Source: Sulfitobacter sp. THAF37
GTDB taxonomy: Bacteria; Pseudomonadota; Alphaproteobacteria; Rhodobacterales; Rhodobacteraceae
Direction of reading: 5' to 3'
NCBI RefSeq assembly: GCF_009363555.1
Contig: NZ_CP045372.1
Coordinates: 1,178,001 to 1,242,000, forward strand
DNA length: 64,000 bases
Shown: one piece after another, positions 44,896 through 52,844 of the stretch
Layout: the number at the start of each line of letters is the position of its first letter
Position numbering within the stretch: position 1 is the first letter of the stretch
The notes under the pieces: generated by a model
Database searches by the model: none
Told to the model about the DNA's origin: nothing
What the model saw: the letters and a program-made list of their open reading frames with translations, nothing else
Program-made: the position numbers and the translations under genes

Positions 44896-46214
44896 TTCCG
44901 CCGGGTCTGATGATCTCTGCCCCCTCGTCGGGGACGGGCAAGACCACGCTGATGCTGGGGCTGCTTGCTGCTTTCCGGGCACAGGGTCTGAACGTGCAAC
45001 CCTTCAAGAGTGGACCCGATTACATTGATCCCGCATTTCATACGGCAGCGTCTGGAATGGCGTCCTATAACCTCGACAGCTGGTCCATGAACCGGTCCGT
45101 GATCGACGGGCTGGTGGGCAATGCCGACGGTGCGGATATGATCCTGGCAGAAGGGTCGATGGGCCTGTTCGATGGCGTGGCCATTCCAGGGGCCTGCGGC
45201 AATGGGGCCAGCGCCGACATCGCGGCGCATCTGGGGTGGCCGGTGGTGCTGGTGCTGGATGTGTCCGGCGCGGCGCAATCCGTTGCGGCAACGGCACGCG
45301 GGTTTCGCGACATGCGGCCCGATGTGACGCTGGCGGGGGTGGTGCTGAACCGGGTGGCCTCGCCCCGACACGAAACGCTGGTGCGTGCGGGTATGGACCA
45401 GGTGGGCATTCGGGTGCTCGGCTCGCTTCCCCGGCAGAAGGGGGTTGAACTGCCCGAGCGTCACTTGGGGCTGGTACAGGCGGGCGAGCAGGAGAACCTG
45501 CCGCAAATCCTTGCAGACGCAGCCGCATTCATTTCCGAACATGTCGATCTGGAGGCTTTGCGCACCGCGGCAGCAGGAACATTGTCAACCGCGCCGCCAC
45601 CGGCAAAGATTGTCCCGCCGGGCCAGCGGATTGCGCTTGCACAGGACAATGCGTTCGCTTTTGTCTATCCGCATCTGCTGGCCGGGTGGCGCGCCGCCGG
45701 AGCCGAAGTGATCCCCTTTTCGCCGCTGGCGGATGAGGCACCTGATCGCGGGGCCGATGTCTGCTGGTTGCCGGGCGGATACCCGGAACTGCATGCGGGC
45801 AAGCTGGCTGCGGCAGAGACCTTCCGCACCGGAATTATTGAGTTCGCGCGGTCAAAGCCTGTTCACGGCGAATGCGGGGGTTACATGGCGATGGGTGCCG
45901 GGTTGGTAGACAAGGACGGCAGTCGGCACCGTATGGTAGGATTGCTGGGGCTGGAGACATCCTTTGCCAAGCGGAAAATGCATCTGGGCTACCGCAAGGC
46001 GGACCTGAATGCAGCGATTCCGGGTCACACCATACGGGGGCGTCTGCGTGGGCATGAGTTTCACTACGCGACCATCCTCGAAGAGCCCGACGCGCCGTTG
46101 GCCCGCATCACCGACAGCAACGACCTTGAGGTGCCGGAAACCGGGTCGGTCCGCCGGTTCGAAGGCGGCGGCGTGGCAACCGGTACGTTCTTTCATATGA
46201 TCGGTGACGGCTGA
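44892..46214 (+). CDS. cobB: Hydrogenobyrinic acid a,c-diamide synthase CobB
   Basis: Glutamine- and ATP-dependent amidation of the a and c side chains, giving the CobNST substrate. 440 residues: N-terminal ATPase with S-S-G-T-G-K-T-T-L near 11-19 and D-Y-I-D-P-A-F-H near 45, and a C-terminal class I-like glutamine amidotransferase domain with H-G-E-C-G-G-Y-M (catalytic Cys near residue 327). The stop overlaps the cobA start (TGATG). Confidence 0.95.
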   Translation: MIPPGLMISAPSSGTGKTTLMLGLLAAFRAQGLNVQPFKSGPDYIDPAFHTAASGMASYNLDSWSMNRSVIDGLVGNADGADMILAEGSMGLFDGVAIPGACGNGASADIAAHLGWPVVLVLDVSGAAQSVAATARGFRDMRPDVTLAGVVLNRVASPRHETLVRAGMDQVGIRVLGSLPRQKGVELPERHLGLVQAGEQENLPQILADAAAFISEHVDLEALRTAAAGTLSTAPPPAKIVPPGQRIALAQDNAFAFVYPHLLAGWRAAGAEVIPFSPLADEAPDRGADVCWLPGGYPELHAGKLAAAETFRTGIIEFARSKPVHGECGGYMAMGAGLVDKDGSRHRMVGLLGLETSFAKRKMHLGYRKADLNAAIPGHTIRGRLRGHEFHYATILEEPDAPLARITDSNDLEVPETGSVRRFEGGGVATGTFFHMIGDG

Positions 46215-46939
46215 TGAGCGGTTTTGTTTCTTTCGTGTCCTCTGGGCCCGGCGACCCGGAGCTGCTGACGGTCAAGGCTGTGGACCGTTTGCAAAAGGCC
46301 GAGGTGATCCTGTTCGACGACCTCAGTTCAGGTCCCATTCTGGAACATGCCAATCCGGATGCCGATCTGATCGGCGTGGGTAAACGGGCGGGACGGGCAT
46401 CACCGAAACAGGATCATGTCAGCCGGGTTCTGGTGGACCACGCCGCCGCGGGGATGCGCGTCGTGCGGCTCAAGTCCGGCGACAGCGGCATGTTCGGTCG
46501 GCTGGAGGAAGAGATCACCGCGCTGCACGCCGCCGGGGTTCCGTTCGAGATCATACCCGGCGTGACGTCGGCCTCCGCAGCGGCTGCGGCGGCCGGAATA
46601 CCGTTGACCCGGCGGCTGACGGCGCGACGGGTGCAATTCATCACCGGCGCGGATGTCACCGGCGGGCTGCCATCAGACGTGAACATGTCGGCGCTGGCCG
46701 ATCCATTGGCCACGACGGTGATCTACATGGGCAAGCGGACTTTTCCCGATCTCGCGACCCGGCTGATGGAGCGGGGACTGCCCCCGGACACGCCTGCGAT
46801 GCTCGCCGAGGCGGTATCGACCCCTGCCGAAAAGATGCAATGGTTTACCATTGCCACCCTGGCGACCTACCTTGAAACGACGACCAGCACGACGCCGGCG
46901 CTGATATTCTACGGCGCACTGGCGGAGCCTGGGCCATGA
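46214..46939 (+). CDS. cobA: Uroporphyrinogen-III C-methyltransferase CobA
   Basis: Methylates uroporphyrinogen III at C2 and C7 to precorrin-2, the entry step. 241 residues; S-G-P-G-D-P-E-L-L-T-V-K-A near 8-20, L-K-S-G-D-S-G-M-F-G-R near 86-96 and P-G-V-T-S-A-S-A-A near 117. Lacks the CysG oxidase/chelatase domain, as expected for a dedicated cobalamin enzyme. ATGA overlap with the second DUF1636 gene. Confidence 0.95.
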   Translation: MSGFVSFVSSGPGDPELLTVKAVDRLQKAEVILFDDLSSGPILEHANPDADLIGVGKRAGRASPKQDHVSRVLVDHAAAGMRVVRLKSGDSGMFGRLEEEITALHAAGVPFEIIPGVTSASAAAAAAGIPLTRRLTARRVQFITGADVTGGLPSDVNMSALADPLATTVIYMGKRTFPDLATRLMERGLPPDTPAMLAEAVSTPAEKMQWFTIATLATYLETTTSTTPALIFYGALAEPGP

Positions 46940-47253
46940 CCGTCTACGTCTGCGGGTCATGCCCTGATGGTCCCGCCGTGCTGGACGCCGTGCGGCGCGG
47001 CCTGCCTGATGAAGATGTGCGTCGGATCGACTGCATGTCGGGGTGCACCCGGCCCCAGACTGTCGCCTTTCGGGAGATGGGCAAGGTTGCCTATCTGTTC
47101 GGCGACATCACGACCGATGACATTGGCGATCTGCGCCGCTTTGCAACACTCTACTCTGCCTCTTCAGACGGCACGTTTGCCGATGCCCGCGTCCTGGGTG
47201 GGCTGCGGATGAAAGCCATCGCGCGGATACCGGGAAACGCATCATGGAGCTGA
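46936..47253 (+). CDS. DUF1636 family protein (second copy)
   Basis: 105 residues. Cys6-x2-Cys9 and Cys33-x3-Cys37, then V-A-Y-L-F-G-D-I, gives the same Cys spacing and closing motif as the copy at 33952, but the two differ widely elsewhere. It overlaps cobA by four bases and cobF by ten, so it is translated as part of the cob operon. Function unknown; a thiol or iron-sulfur protein serving cobalt or redox steps is a guess. Confidence 0.83.
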   Translation: MTVYVCGSCPDGPAVLDAVRRGLPDEDVRRIDCMSGCTRPQTVAFREMGKVAYLFGDITTDDIGDLRRFATLYSASSDGTFADARVLGGLRMKAIARIPGNASWS

Positions 47254-47984
47254 CCCTGATCGGCATCGGCACCGGAAATCCGGCGCATCTGACGCTGCAG
47301 GCCATCCGGGCGATCAATGCGCAGGACCTGATCCTTATTCCGCGCAAGGGCGCGGGCAAGGATGATCTGGCAGAACTGCGCCATGTCATCTGCGATGAAG
47401 TGCTGACCAACGAGGCCACCCGGATTGTTGAGTTCGATCTGCCGGTGCGCGACGAGCAGACCGCCAACTATCGGCAACGGGTCAATGACTGGCACGACGC
47501 GATTGCCGACGCCTGGAAGGCGGCGATGGCAGAGCACCCCCAGGCGGCGCGGGTGGCGCTGCTGGTCTGGGGCGATCCGTCGCTGTACGACAGCACCCTG
47601 CGGATTGCCGCGAGGCTGGATCCGGCACCAGGGGTGCATGTGATCCCCGGCATCACCTCGTTGCAGGCCCTGACGGCGGCCCATGCGATCCCGATCAACG
47701 ACATCGGCGCGCCCTTCCTCGTGACGACCGGACGACGGTTGCGGGACGAGGGCTGGCCCGCAGGCGCCGATACGCTGGCGGTAATGCTGGACGGCGGCTG
47801 CGCCTTTACCGACATCGACCCGAAAGGGGTGCATATCTGGTGGGGGGCCTATGTCGGCATGGCAGAAGAGATAATCTGCGAAGGGCCTCTGGCCGAGGTG
47901 TCCGACCCGATCGTGCAGATGCGCGCCGAAGCGCGGCAACGGCACGGATGGATCATGGACATCTACATCCTGCGGCGGCGTTAA
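47244..47984 (+). CDS. cobF: Precorrin-6A synthase (deacetylating) CobF
   Basis: Methylates C1 with loss of acetate, a step specific to the aerobic pathway. 246 residues; L-T-L-I-G-I-G-T-G-N-P-A-H-L-T at the start, L-I-P-R-K-G-A-G-K-D-D-L-A-E-L-R near 31-46 (CobF-specific) and L-V-W-G-D-P-S-L-Y-D-S-T near 109. Last gene of the region; its TAA is read on the other strand as the arfB stop (TTAA). Confidence 0.95.
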   Translation: MELTLIGIGTGNPAHLTLQAIRAINAQDLILIPRKGAGKDDLAELRHVICDEVLTNEATRIVEFDLPVRDEQTANYRQRVNDWHDAIADAWKAAMAEHPQAARVALLVWGDPSLYDSTLRIAARLDPAPGVHVIPGITSLQALTAAHAIPINDIGAPFLVTTGRRLRDEGWPAGADTLAVMLDGGCAFTDIDPKGVHIWWGAYVGMAEEIICEGPLAEVSDPIVQMRAEARQRHGWIMDIYILRRR

Positions 47985-48403
47985 TCCATCCGATCGACCT
48001 TGCCGCGGAGGGCTTTGATCTCTCCCCTGACCTTCTTGGATTTCAACCGCCGTTTCTTGGACCCCAGGGTGGGGCGCGTGGGGATGCGGCGCTTGGGCGG
48101 TGTCACAGCCTTTCTGATCAGTTCGGCCAGGCGGTCGCGGGCGATTTCCCGGTTCCGGGCCTGGCTGCGCGTCTCGTCGCACTGCAGGATCAGGGCACCC
48201 TCGTTCGTCCAGCGGCGTCCGGCGAGGCGGCGCAGGCGGGTCTTGACGGGACCGGCCAGGGAGGGCGACGTCGCGGCTTCAAAGCGGAGTTCAACGGCTG
48301 TTGCCACCTTGTTGACGTTCTGGCCGCCCGGACCCGAGGAGCGCACGAAGTTTTCCGTGATCTCCCAGTCCTGGATTGTGATGGTATCCGTGATCCTCAG
48401 CAT
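47981..48403 (-). CDS. arfB: Alternative ribosome-rescue factor ArfB (peptidyl-tRNA hydrolase)
   Basis: Releases peptides from ribosomes stalled without a stop codon. 140 residues: the catalytic GGQ motif at 26-28 within S-S-G-P-G-G-Q-N-V-N-K, no codon-recognition domain, and a basic C-terminal tail (K-K-R-R-L-K-S-K-K-V-R) that inserts in the empty mRNA channel. The ATG at 48403 is the family start but has only a weak ribosome site. Upstream on the same strand lies a terminator-like hairpin and an unusual leader (48440-48640). Confidence 0.93.
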   Translation of the reverse strand: MLRITDTITIQDWEITENFVRSSGPGGQNVNKVATAVELRFEAATSPSLAGPVKTRLRRLAGRRWTNEGALILQCDETRSQARNREIARDRLAELIRKAVTPPKRRIPTRPTLGSKKRRLKSKKVRGEIKALRGKVDRMD

Positions 48404-48442
48404 TTTGGTATCTTTGCATCTGGCGCGAGTGAATTGAACATG

Positions 48443-48470
48443 AAAAGGGCCGCCCCGGTCGGAGCGGCCC
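48443..48470 (-). terminator. Intrinsic terminator upstream of arfB (possible attenuator)
   Basis: GGGCCGC and GCGGCCC arms (48447-48453 and 48464-48470) with extra inner G-C pairs; on the minus strand the stem is followed by TTTT. It lies 40 bases before the arfB ATG and just after the leader ORF region, so on the minus strand it would stop leader transcripts before arfB. On the plus strand it is followed by AATTTT and is 460 bases past cobF. Confidence 0.7.
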
Positions 48471-48553
48471 AATTTTCGGTTTGGCGAATGGTTTCAGGAG
48501 GTGGGTCGGTTAGACCGTCTGTCCACTCGGGATTTCAGCTGCCAGGGGCTGCC

Positions 48554-48610
48554 CTAGCAGGAGGTCCTCCGAGCTGTTCCGACACCTCGCTCCAATACCT
48601 TTCTTGACAC
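48554..48610 (-). CDS. Putative 18-residue leader ORF with near-perfect Shine-Dalgarno
   Basis: GTG at 48610, TAG at 48554-48556; peptide VSRKVLERGVGTARRTSC. The preceding 15 bases (48626 down to 48612, TAAAGGAGGTGATCC) complement the 3' end of 16S rRNA almost fully, with AGGAGG seven bases before the GTG, an ideal spacing. No other start in the window has such a site. Translation is likely on these grounds, but the peptide is unrecognised and may matter only as a leader for arfB or as part of a small RNA. A 68-codon overlapping frame (48535-48741) is less likely. Confidence 0.4.
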   Translation of the reverse strand: MSRKVLERGVGTARRTSC

Positions 48611-48740
48611 TGGATCACCTCCTTTACATTTGTTGAACTCACCCTGAGGTTTGCACAGGTTCTTGTAATCTCAAAGCGATTTTTTTCGGCAGGCGTGATC
48701 CTGCGGCGCGGCTGCGCCGCACGCGATTCATTTTTGGGCA

Positions 48741-48779
48741 TGGGGGACCTTGTCCCCCAAACCCCCTGAGTATTTCAGG
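48741..48779. repeat. REP-like double hairpin behind the transporter gene
   Basis: TGGGGGAC-CTT-GTCCCCCA (48741-48759, perfect 8-base arms) followed by CCTGA-GTATT-TCAGG (48765-48779). Similar G-run palindromes followed by CCCCCAAACCCCC-GAGTATTT and an AAAGAAG tail are, from memory, common between genes in roseobacters. It lies 15 bases past the stop of the opposite-strand transporter gene, so it may act in transcript end formation. No second copy was noticed in this window. Confidence 0.5.
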
Positions 48780-48794
48780 CATAAAGAAGTCTGG

Positions 48795-49415
48795 TCACGC
48801 CCTTTCGGTCAATCGGGCCGTGATGAGCCGGAACGGGATCAGCGCGACCAGGGCGATGGACAGTTTCACCGCCCAATCCGCGACTGCGAGCGAAACCCAG
48901 AGCGGGGCCATGGGGCCCGCACCAAGGAGAGGCAGAGTTTCGGCTGCCCAGGACACATCTGTCGCCGGGTGGAGAAAGCTGAGGTTGCCCGCAAATGCGA
49001 TTGAGAAAAACAGCGCGGTGTCGATGCTGCTGCCCACCAGCGTGCTGACCAGCGGCGCGCGCCACCATTTCCCGCCACGCAAGGCGGCGAAGACAGAGAC
49101 GTCGATCAGTTGGGCTACGAGGAATGCGACGCCTGAGCCGATGGCGATGCGCCATGTGACCAGCGGACCGAATTCACCCATGATCTGCGTGCCGATCAAC
49201 GAGCAGACAAGGCCCACGACGAAGCCGACCATGACCACCCGGCGCGCGGCGGCGGCGCCATAGACGCGGTTCATGATGTCGGTGACCAGAAAGGCCAGAG
49301 GATAGGTGAAGGCCCCCCAGGTCAGCCATTGGCCAAAGAGAAACTGTACGAGGATATTCGAGGCCACGACGATGGCGGCCATGGCGATGATGCCGGGAAG
49401 ATAGGTGCGTGTCAT
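48795..49415 (-). CDS. Queuosine precursor transporter family (VUT/YhhQ) membrane protein
   Basis: 206 residues, six hydrophobic helices. F-T-Y-P-L-A-F-L-V-T-D-I-M-N-R-V-Y-G near residues 35-52 and F-L-V-A-Q-L-I-D-V-S-V-F near 97 with L-V-G-S-S-I-D-T-A-L-F-F-S-I-A-F are the COG1738/YhhQ pattern. Family members import queuosine precursors (preQ0/preQ1). The ATG at 49415 removes 17 unsupported residues. Tail ends just before the REP-like element. Confidence 0.88.
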   Translation of the reverse strand: MTRTYLPGIIAMAAIVVASNILVQFLFGQWLTWGAFTYPLAFLVTDIMNRVYGAAAARRVVMVGFVVGLVCSLIGTQIMGEFGPLVTWRIAIGSGVAFLVAQLIDVSVFAALRGGKWWRAPLVSTLVGSSIDTALFFSIAFAGNLSFLHPATDVSWAAETLPLLGAGPMAPLWVSLAVADWAVKLSIALVALIPFRLITARLTERA

Positions 49416-49508
49416 GTTTGAACCGTTTTTTGCAAGGGTGCGGCGACTTGGTCCGGATGATCCCACCCGGACAGGGGGCCTCTAATCGTAATGTGGCGGC
49501 CTTGCAAG

Positions 49509-50393
49509 CTATTTGGTGAGAACGAATTCGACGATCTGGGTGCGTTGAATCGGCAAAAAATTGTCGTCCGACACTGTTGTGACGCGGGTGGCGCCAGAAT
49601 TATCGCGCCAGAGGCTGATGGATTCCAGGTTGTCGAAACGGCCGACGGAAGAGGTAAAGAGCGTCGTTTCGCCCCAATCCGCTGCGGTTGGGTCGAACCG
49701 GCGGATGCGGCTGCGAAATCCCAGCGGTGTGACTGTCCGTTCCAGCAGGTAGAGCAGCCCGTCCGCGTCGAAGTCCGCGCCGACAGGGCGGAACGGGCCG
49801 CGTCTGGGGATGCGAAAGGCGGTCTGCCAGCGCAGGCCGTCAAATGTGAAGACTGCGTATCCCGTCTGCCGTGAGGCGCTGCTTTCCGGGATTGCGAAGA
49901 CTGTGCCGTCGGGGTCGACCGCCAGGGCTTCGAGCCCGCTGTTGTCCGGAAGACCCGCGAAATCGGGATGGTCGGGAAGGCGGTGGGTCGCCCCGGTGGC
50001 GAGATTCACCTTGCCGACCCGGTGAAGATGCTCAAAAGAGACATAGACCGTCCCGTCAGGGCCGATAGCCAAGCCCTCAGAGTCTGCCGCATTGCCTTTG
50101 GCGAGCGTGCCGTCGACCCTGGTAAGCGGTCTGTGGCCGAGTGTTTGAACCGCTGTGATCCGCCCCGCGTCGCGGATCAGGCGAATCCGGACCAGCATTG
50201 ACCGATCGGTTATCAAATAGGCGCTCTGGCCGTCGGCGCCCACCTCCAGCCCTGAGAACCCACCGAACCAGTCGTCCGGTTGGGTCCAGTTGACGCTGGA
50301 AACCAGGCGCAAGGTCTCGGCCCGTGCGAGACACGCACAGGCCAGGACCATCGCGATGGACAGCAGGATCAGTCTTCGAGGACGGATTTGCAT
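49509..50393 (-). CDS. Secreted esterase-like phytase-family beta-propeller protein
   Basis: 294 residues with a signal peptide (about 1-25, ARA-E). Repeated blocks such as G-G-F-S-G-L-E-V, D-S-E-G-L-A-I-G-P-D-G-T-V-Y-V-S-F-E and N-S-G-L-E-A-L-A-V-D-P-D-G-T indicate a six-bladed propeller of the phytase-like esterase family. Substrate unknown. The start lies 25 bases inside the mepA 3' end, so the two are probably co-transcribed. Confidence 0.8.
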   Translation of the reverse strand: MQIRPRRLILLSIAMVLACACLARAETLRLVSSVNWTQPDDWFGGFSGLEVGADGQSAYLITDRSMLVRIRLIRDAGRITAVQTLGHRPLTRVDGTLAKGNAADSEGLAIGPDGTVYVSFEHLHRVGKVNLATGATHRLPDHPDFAGLPDNSGLEALAVDPDGTVFAIPESSASRQTGYAVFTFDGLRWQTAFRIPRRGPFRPVGADFDADGLLYLLERTVTPLGFRSRIRRFDPTAADWGETTLFTSSVGRFDNLESISLWRDNSGATRVTTVSDDNFLPIQRTQIVEFVLTK

Positions 50394-51307
50394 TGCGCCG
50401 GCAGGTCAGCCAGCACCAGTTCGCGCCGGGGCTTGGGTGCCGGGGCGTTCGGGTCGCGTTTCTTGGGCGGTGGCGGGTTCAGGATGTTCTGTTGCCATTG
50501 CACCGCATCGGCGCAGCCGTCACCGGGGGGCGGCGGTGCCTGGTTGACGCAGCCGCGCACCCCATTGGGACAGGCAAGACGCACATGGAAATGATAGTGG
50601 TGGCCGTACCACGGTCGAATTTTCCGCAGGTAGCTGCGGTCGCCCTTTTCATCCGCACACATCTGCACCTTGGCGCCGGGAAAGACAAAGATCCGCTCGA
50701 CGCGCGGATCTTTGGCCGCAGCCTTCAGGATATTGTGGTGCGCCTGGGTCCAGGAACTGTTCACATAGGCCCCGTTGGCGCGTCGCATCGAGATGGAGGA
50801 AATGCTCTCGCGCTGCTGTCGGCTCAGCGACAATGACTTGGGCGGCAGCATCCAGATGTCGGCGTCCAGCCCGATCTGGTGACTGCGATGCCCGGTCAGC
50901 ATGGGGCCGCCGCGCGGCTGGCTCAGATCACCGACGTAAAGCCCGGCCCAGCCCGGTTGAGTCGCGGCATAGGCCGACAGTTTCTTGACCATGTCTATGG
51001 TTTCTGGATGCGCCCAGTTCCGGTTGCGCGACAGGCGCATGGCCTGCCAGGTAGGGCCGGTTTCGGGCAGCTGGGCACCCCCGGCCATGCAGCCCTTGGC
51101 ATAGCTGCCAAAGGCTGCGCTGGATTGCGAGGAGGCAAAGCTTTTTGCGCCGAAGAGCCTTTTCGCTTCGACGTTGGATAGGGCACCGCCGGAAGAGCCG
51201 ATGGTGGGCAGGACTTCAGGTGCGCCGCTGATGTCGCGCGACCCACCGCCGCAGGAGGCGAGGGCAAAGGCGAGCGCGGCGGTTCCAAGAATTCGGGTCA
51301 GCATCAT
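50369..51307 (-). CDS. mepA: MepA-type (M74) murein endopeptidase, lipoprotein
   Basis: Penicillin-insensitive DD-endopeptidase cutting peptidoglycan cross-links. 312 residues. Lipobox L-A-S-C with Cys19, and zinc-site pattern His140-x2-His143-x6-Asp150 (G-H-R-S-H-Q-I-G-L-D-A-D) with H-Y-H-F-H (His239, His241), whose spacing equals that of the MepA family. A Pro/Lys-rich C-terminal tail follows. ATG at 51307 overlaps the stop of the MFS gene (ATGA). Confidence 0.92.
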   Translation of the reverse strand: MMLTRILGTAALAFALASCGGGSRDISGAPEVLPTIGSSGGALSNVEAKRLFGAKSFASSQSSAAFGSYAKGCMAGGAQLPETGPTWQAMRLSRNRNWAHPETIDMVKKLSAYAATQPGWAGLYVGDLSQPRGGPMLTGHRSHQIGLDADIWMLPPKSLSLSRQQRESISSISMRRANGAYVNSSWTQAHHNILKAAAKDPRVERIFVFPGAKVQMCADEKGDRSYLRKIRPWYGHHYHFHVRLACPNGVRGCVNQAPPPPGDGCADAVQWQQNILNPPPPKKRDPNAPAPKPRRELVLADLPAQCKSVLED

Positions 51308-52677
51308 TCTGCAAAATCTCCGTTTGGCTTGACCCATGCTAACAGGATCAACCCGAGGATGAACAGCCCCACAACGGGGGTGATCCCCAGTCTCTGGCTG
51401 CCGGTCAGGTCGCTTGTGACCGCGATCAAAGCCGGCGCGAGAAAAGAGGTCGCCTTGCCCGACAACGCGTAGAGGCCGAAGCTTTCGGTCATGCGGGCCG
51501 GGTCGCCCTGGCGTGTCAGCATGTTGCGCGAGGATGCCTGTAGCGCGCCGCCTGCCGCGCCGATCAAGGCCCCGGCGAGGTAGAATGAGATGTCGGGCAG
51601 GGCGGAGCCTTGGCCGACATCAATGCCCAGCACCGAGGTCGGCGTGAGCGAGATGATCAGCACTGCGGTCAGGATCAGCGTAACGCAACAGAAAATGATG
51701 ACGGGCATTGGTCCCACGCGCCGGTCCACCCGCCCGCCGACCCAGCAGAACACTGCGCCCGCGACCGCGGCAAGGATGCCGAAGATTCCGATGTCGATGA
51801 TGCTCCAGTTCAGGACGCCCAGGGCGTAGATGCCGCCGAAGGTATACATCCCGTTCAGCGCGTCGCGGTAGAACATGGACGACCCGAGGTAGGCCAGCAG
51901 AGAGGGGTGACGCGGCAGGTTGCGCAGGGTGCGCCCGAGATCCGACAGCCCTTTTCCCAGCTGATACTGCCTTGCGTCCGCTTTGGGCATATCGCGCGTA
52001 TAAAGGAAGAACGGGATCATGAAGACCACGAACCAGGCCGCTGTCAGCGGTCCGACGATACGCGTGTCTGCCCCTGTTGTCGGGTCGAGGCCGAAGAGTG
52101 GCTTCAGCCCCGCCATCGTCCGACCGGTGTCGCCTGCCTGGAACAGACCGACCATCAGCATCAGCGCGACCACGCCGCCGACATAGCCAAAGGCCCAGCC
52201 CGACCCGGAAATGCGGCCCCGTTCGCCGGGATCCGGGTCCAGCTCCGGCAGGTAGGAATTGGTGAAGATCGTGGCAAATTCCATTCCGATCAGGCCGATG
52301 CCGAAAAAGAACAAAGCCCAGAGGATTGAGAAATCCTGCGGCGCTGTCCACCAGAGCGCGCCGGATCCGATCACATAGAGTGCCGAAAACAGCCAGATCC
52401 ACGGCATGCGCTTGCCCGAACTGTCGGCAATGGCCCCCAGGATCGGAGCCAGCACCGCGATCAGGATGCCGGTCGCGGTCAGCCCGTAGCCCCAGTAGGC
52501 CTGCGCCTGCGCCTTGGCCGCCTCTACCGCCATACCGTCGGCCACCAGCGCGCGGGTCGCCGTCTGTGCGAAGTAGGGGCCGAAGATGAAAGTCAGCATC
52601 AGCGTATTGTAAGGCTGACTGGCCCAGTCGAAGAAATACCACCCCCAGATCCGCTTGCGCTGTGTGATGTTCGTCAT
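51304..52677 (-). CDS. MFS transporter, UMF1/Atg22-like
   Basis: 457 residues with about twelve membrane helices. Y-F-F-D-W-A-S-Q-P-Y-N-T-L near residues 14-26 is the hallmark of the UMF1 family, and the region I-T-Q-R-K-R-I-W-G-W precedes it. Y-L-P-E-L near 150 also fits. Substrate unknown. First gene of a three-gene minus-strand unit with mepA and the phytase-like protein. Confidence 0.88.
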   Translation of the reverse strand: MTNITQRKRIWGWYFFDWASQPYNTLMLTFIFGPYFAQTATRALVADGMAVEAAKAQAQAYWGYGLTATGILIAVLAPILGAIADSSGKRMPWIWLFSALYVIGSGALWWTAPQDFSILWALFFFGIGLIGMEFATIFTNSYLPELDPDPGERGRISGSGWAFGYVGGVVALMLMVGLFQAGDTGRTMAGLKPLFGLDPTTGADTRIVGPLTAAWFVVFMIPFFLYTRDMPKADARQYQLGKGLSDLGRTLRNLPRHPSLLAYLGSSMFYRDALNGMYTFGGIYALGVLNWSIIDIGIFGILAAVAGAVFCWVGGRVDRRVGPMPVIIFCCVTLILTAVLIISLTPTSVLGIDVGQGSALPDISFYLAGALIGAAGGALQASSRNMLTRQGDPARMTESFGLYALSGKATSFLAPALIAVTSDLTGSQRLGITPVVGLFILGLILLAWVKPNGDFAE

Positions 52678-52769
52678 GGCCGCCCCCGTTTCCGCTGCGG
52701 AAGGATAGAGCAGGAAGGTGCAGCCACCGCAAGAATTGCTTTGCCGTTGCCCATTTCCGGCGGTCAATG

Positions 52770-52789
52770 TTGCAAGATTTCCTTTGCAA
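52770..52789. promoter_or_regulatory. Possible operator: two TTGCAA hexamers upstream of the BLUF gene
   Basis: TTGCAA occurs twice, starts 14 bases apart, in the 167-base divergent spacer between the MFS gene and the BLUF gene. Each hexamer is itself a palindrome. A repeated dyad of this kind is a plausible regulator site, but no regulator gene is adjacent. Confidence 0.3.
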
Positions 52790-52844
52790 TCCCAAGGGGC
52801 TGACTTATCTGTCGCGACACGATTGAAAGATAGAAAGACAAGAC

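Noticed and set aside
48608..48630. Fragment of a 16S rRNA gene, suggested by GGATCACCTCCTTT
   Set aside because: Only the last 14 bases match; the preceding bases bear no likeness to the 16S 3' helix 45.
48604..48632. TTGACA as a plus-strand -35 promoter element
   Set aside because: No -10 hexamer at a suitable distance, and no plus-strand gene follows; the bases are explained by the minus-strand ribosome site and GTG start.
48535..48741. 68-codon minus-strand ORF upstream of arfB
   Set aside because: Its ATG lies in the REP-like hairpin without a ribosome site, and it overlaps out of frame the 18-codon ORF that has a near-perfect Shine-Dalgarno.
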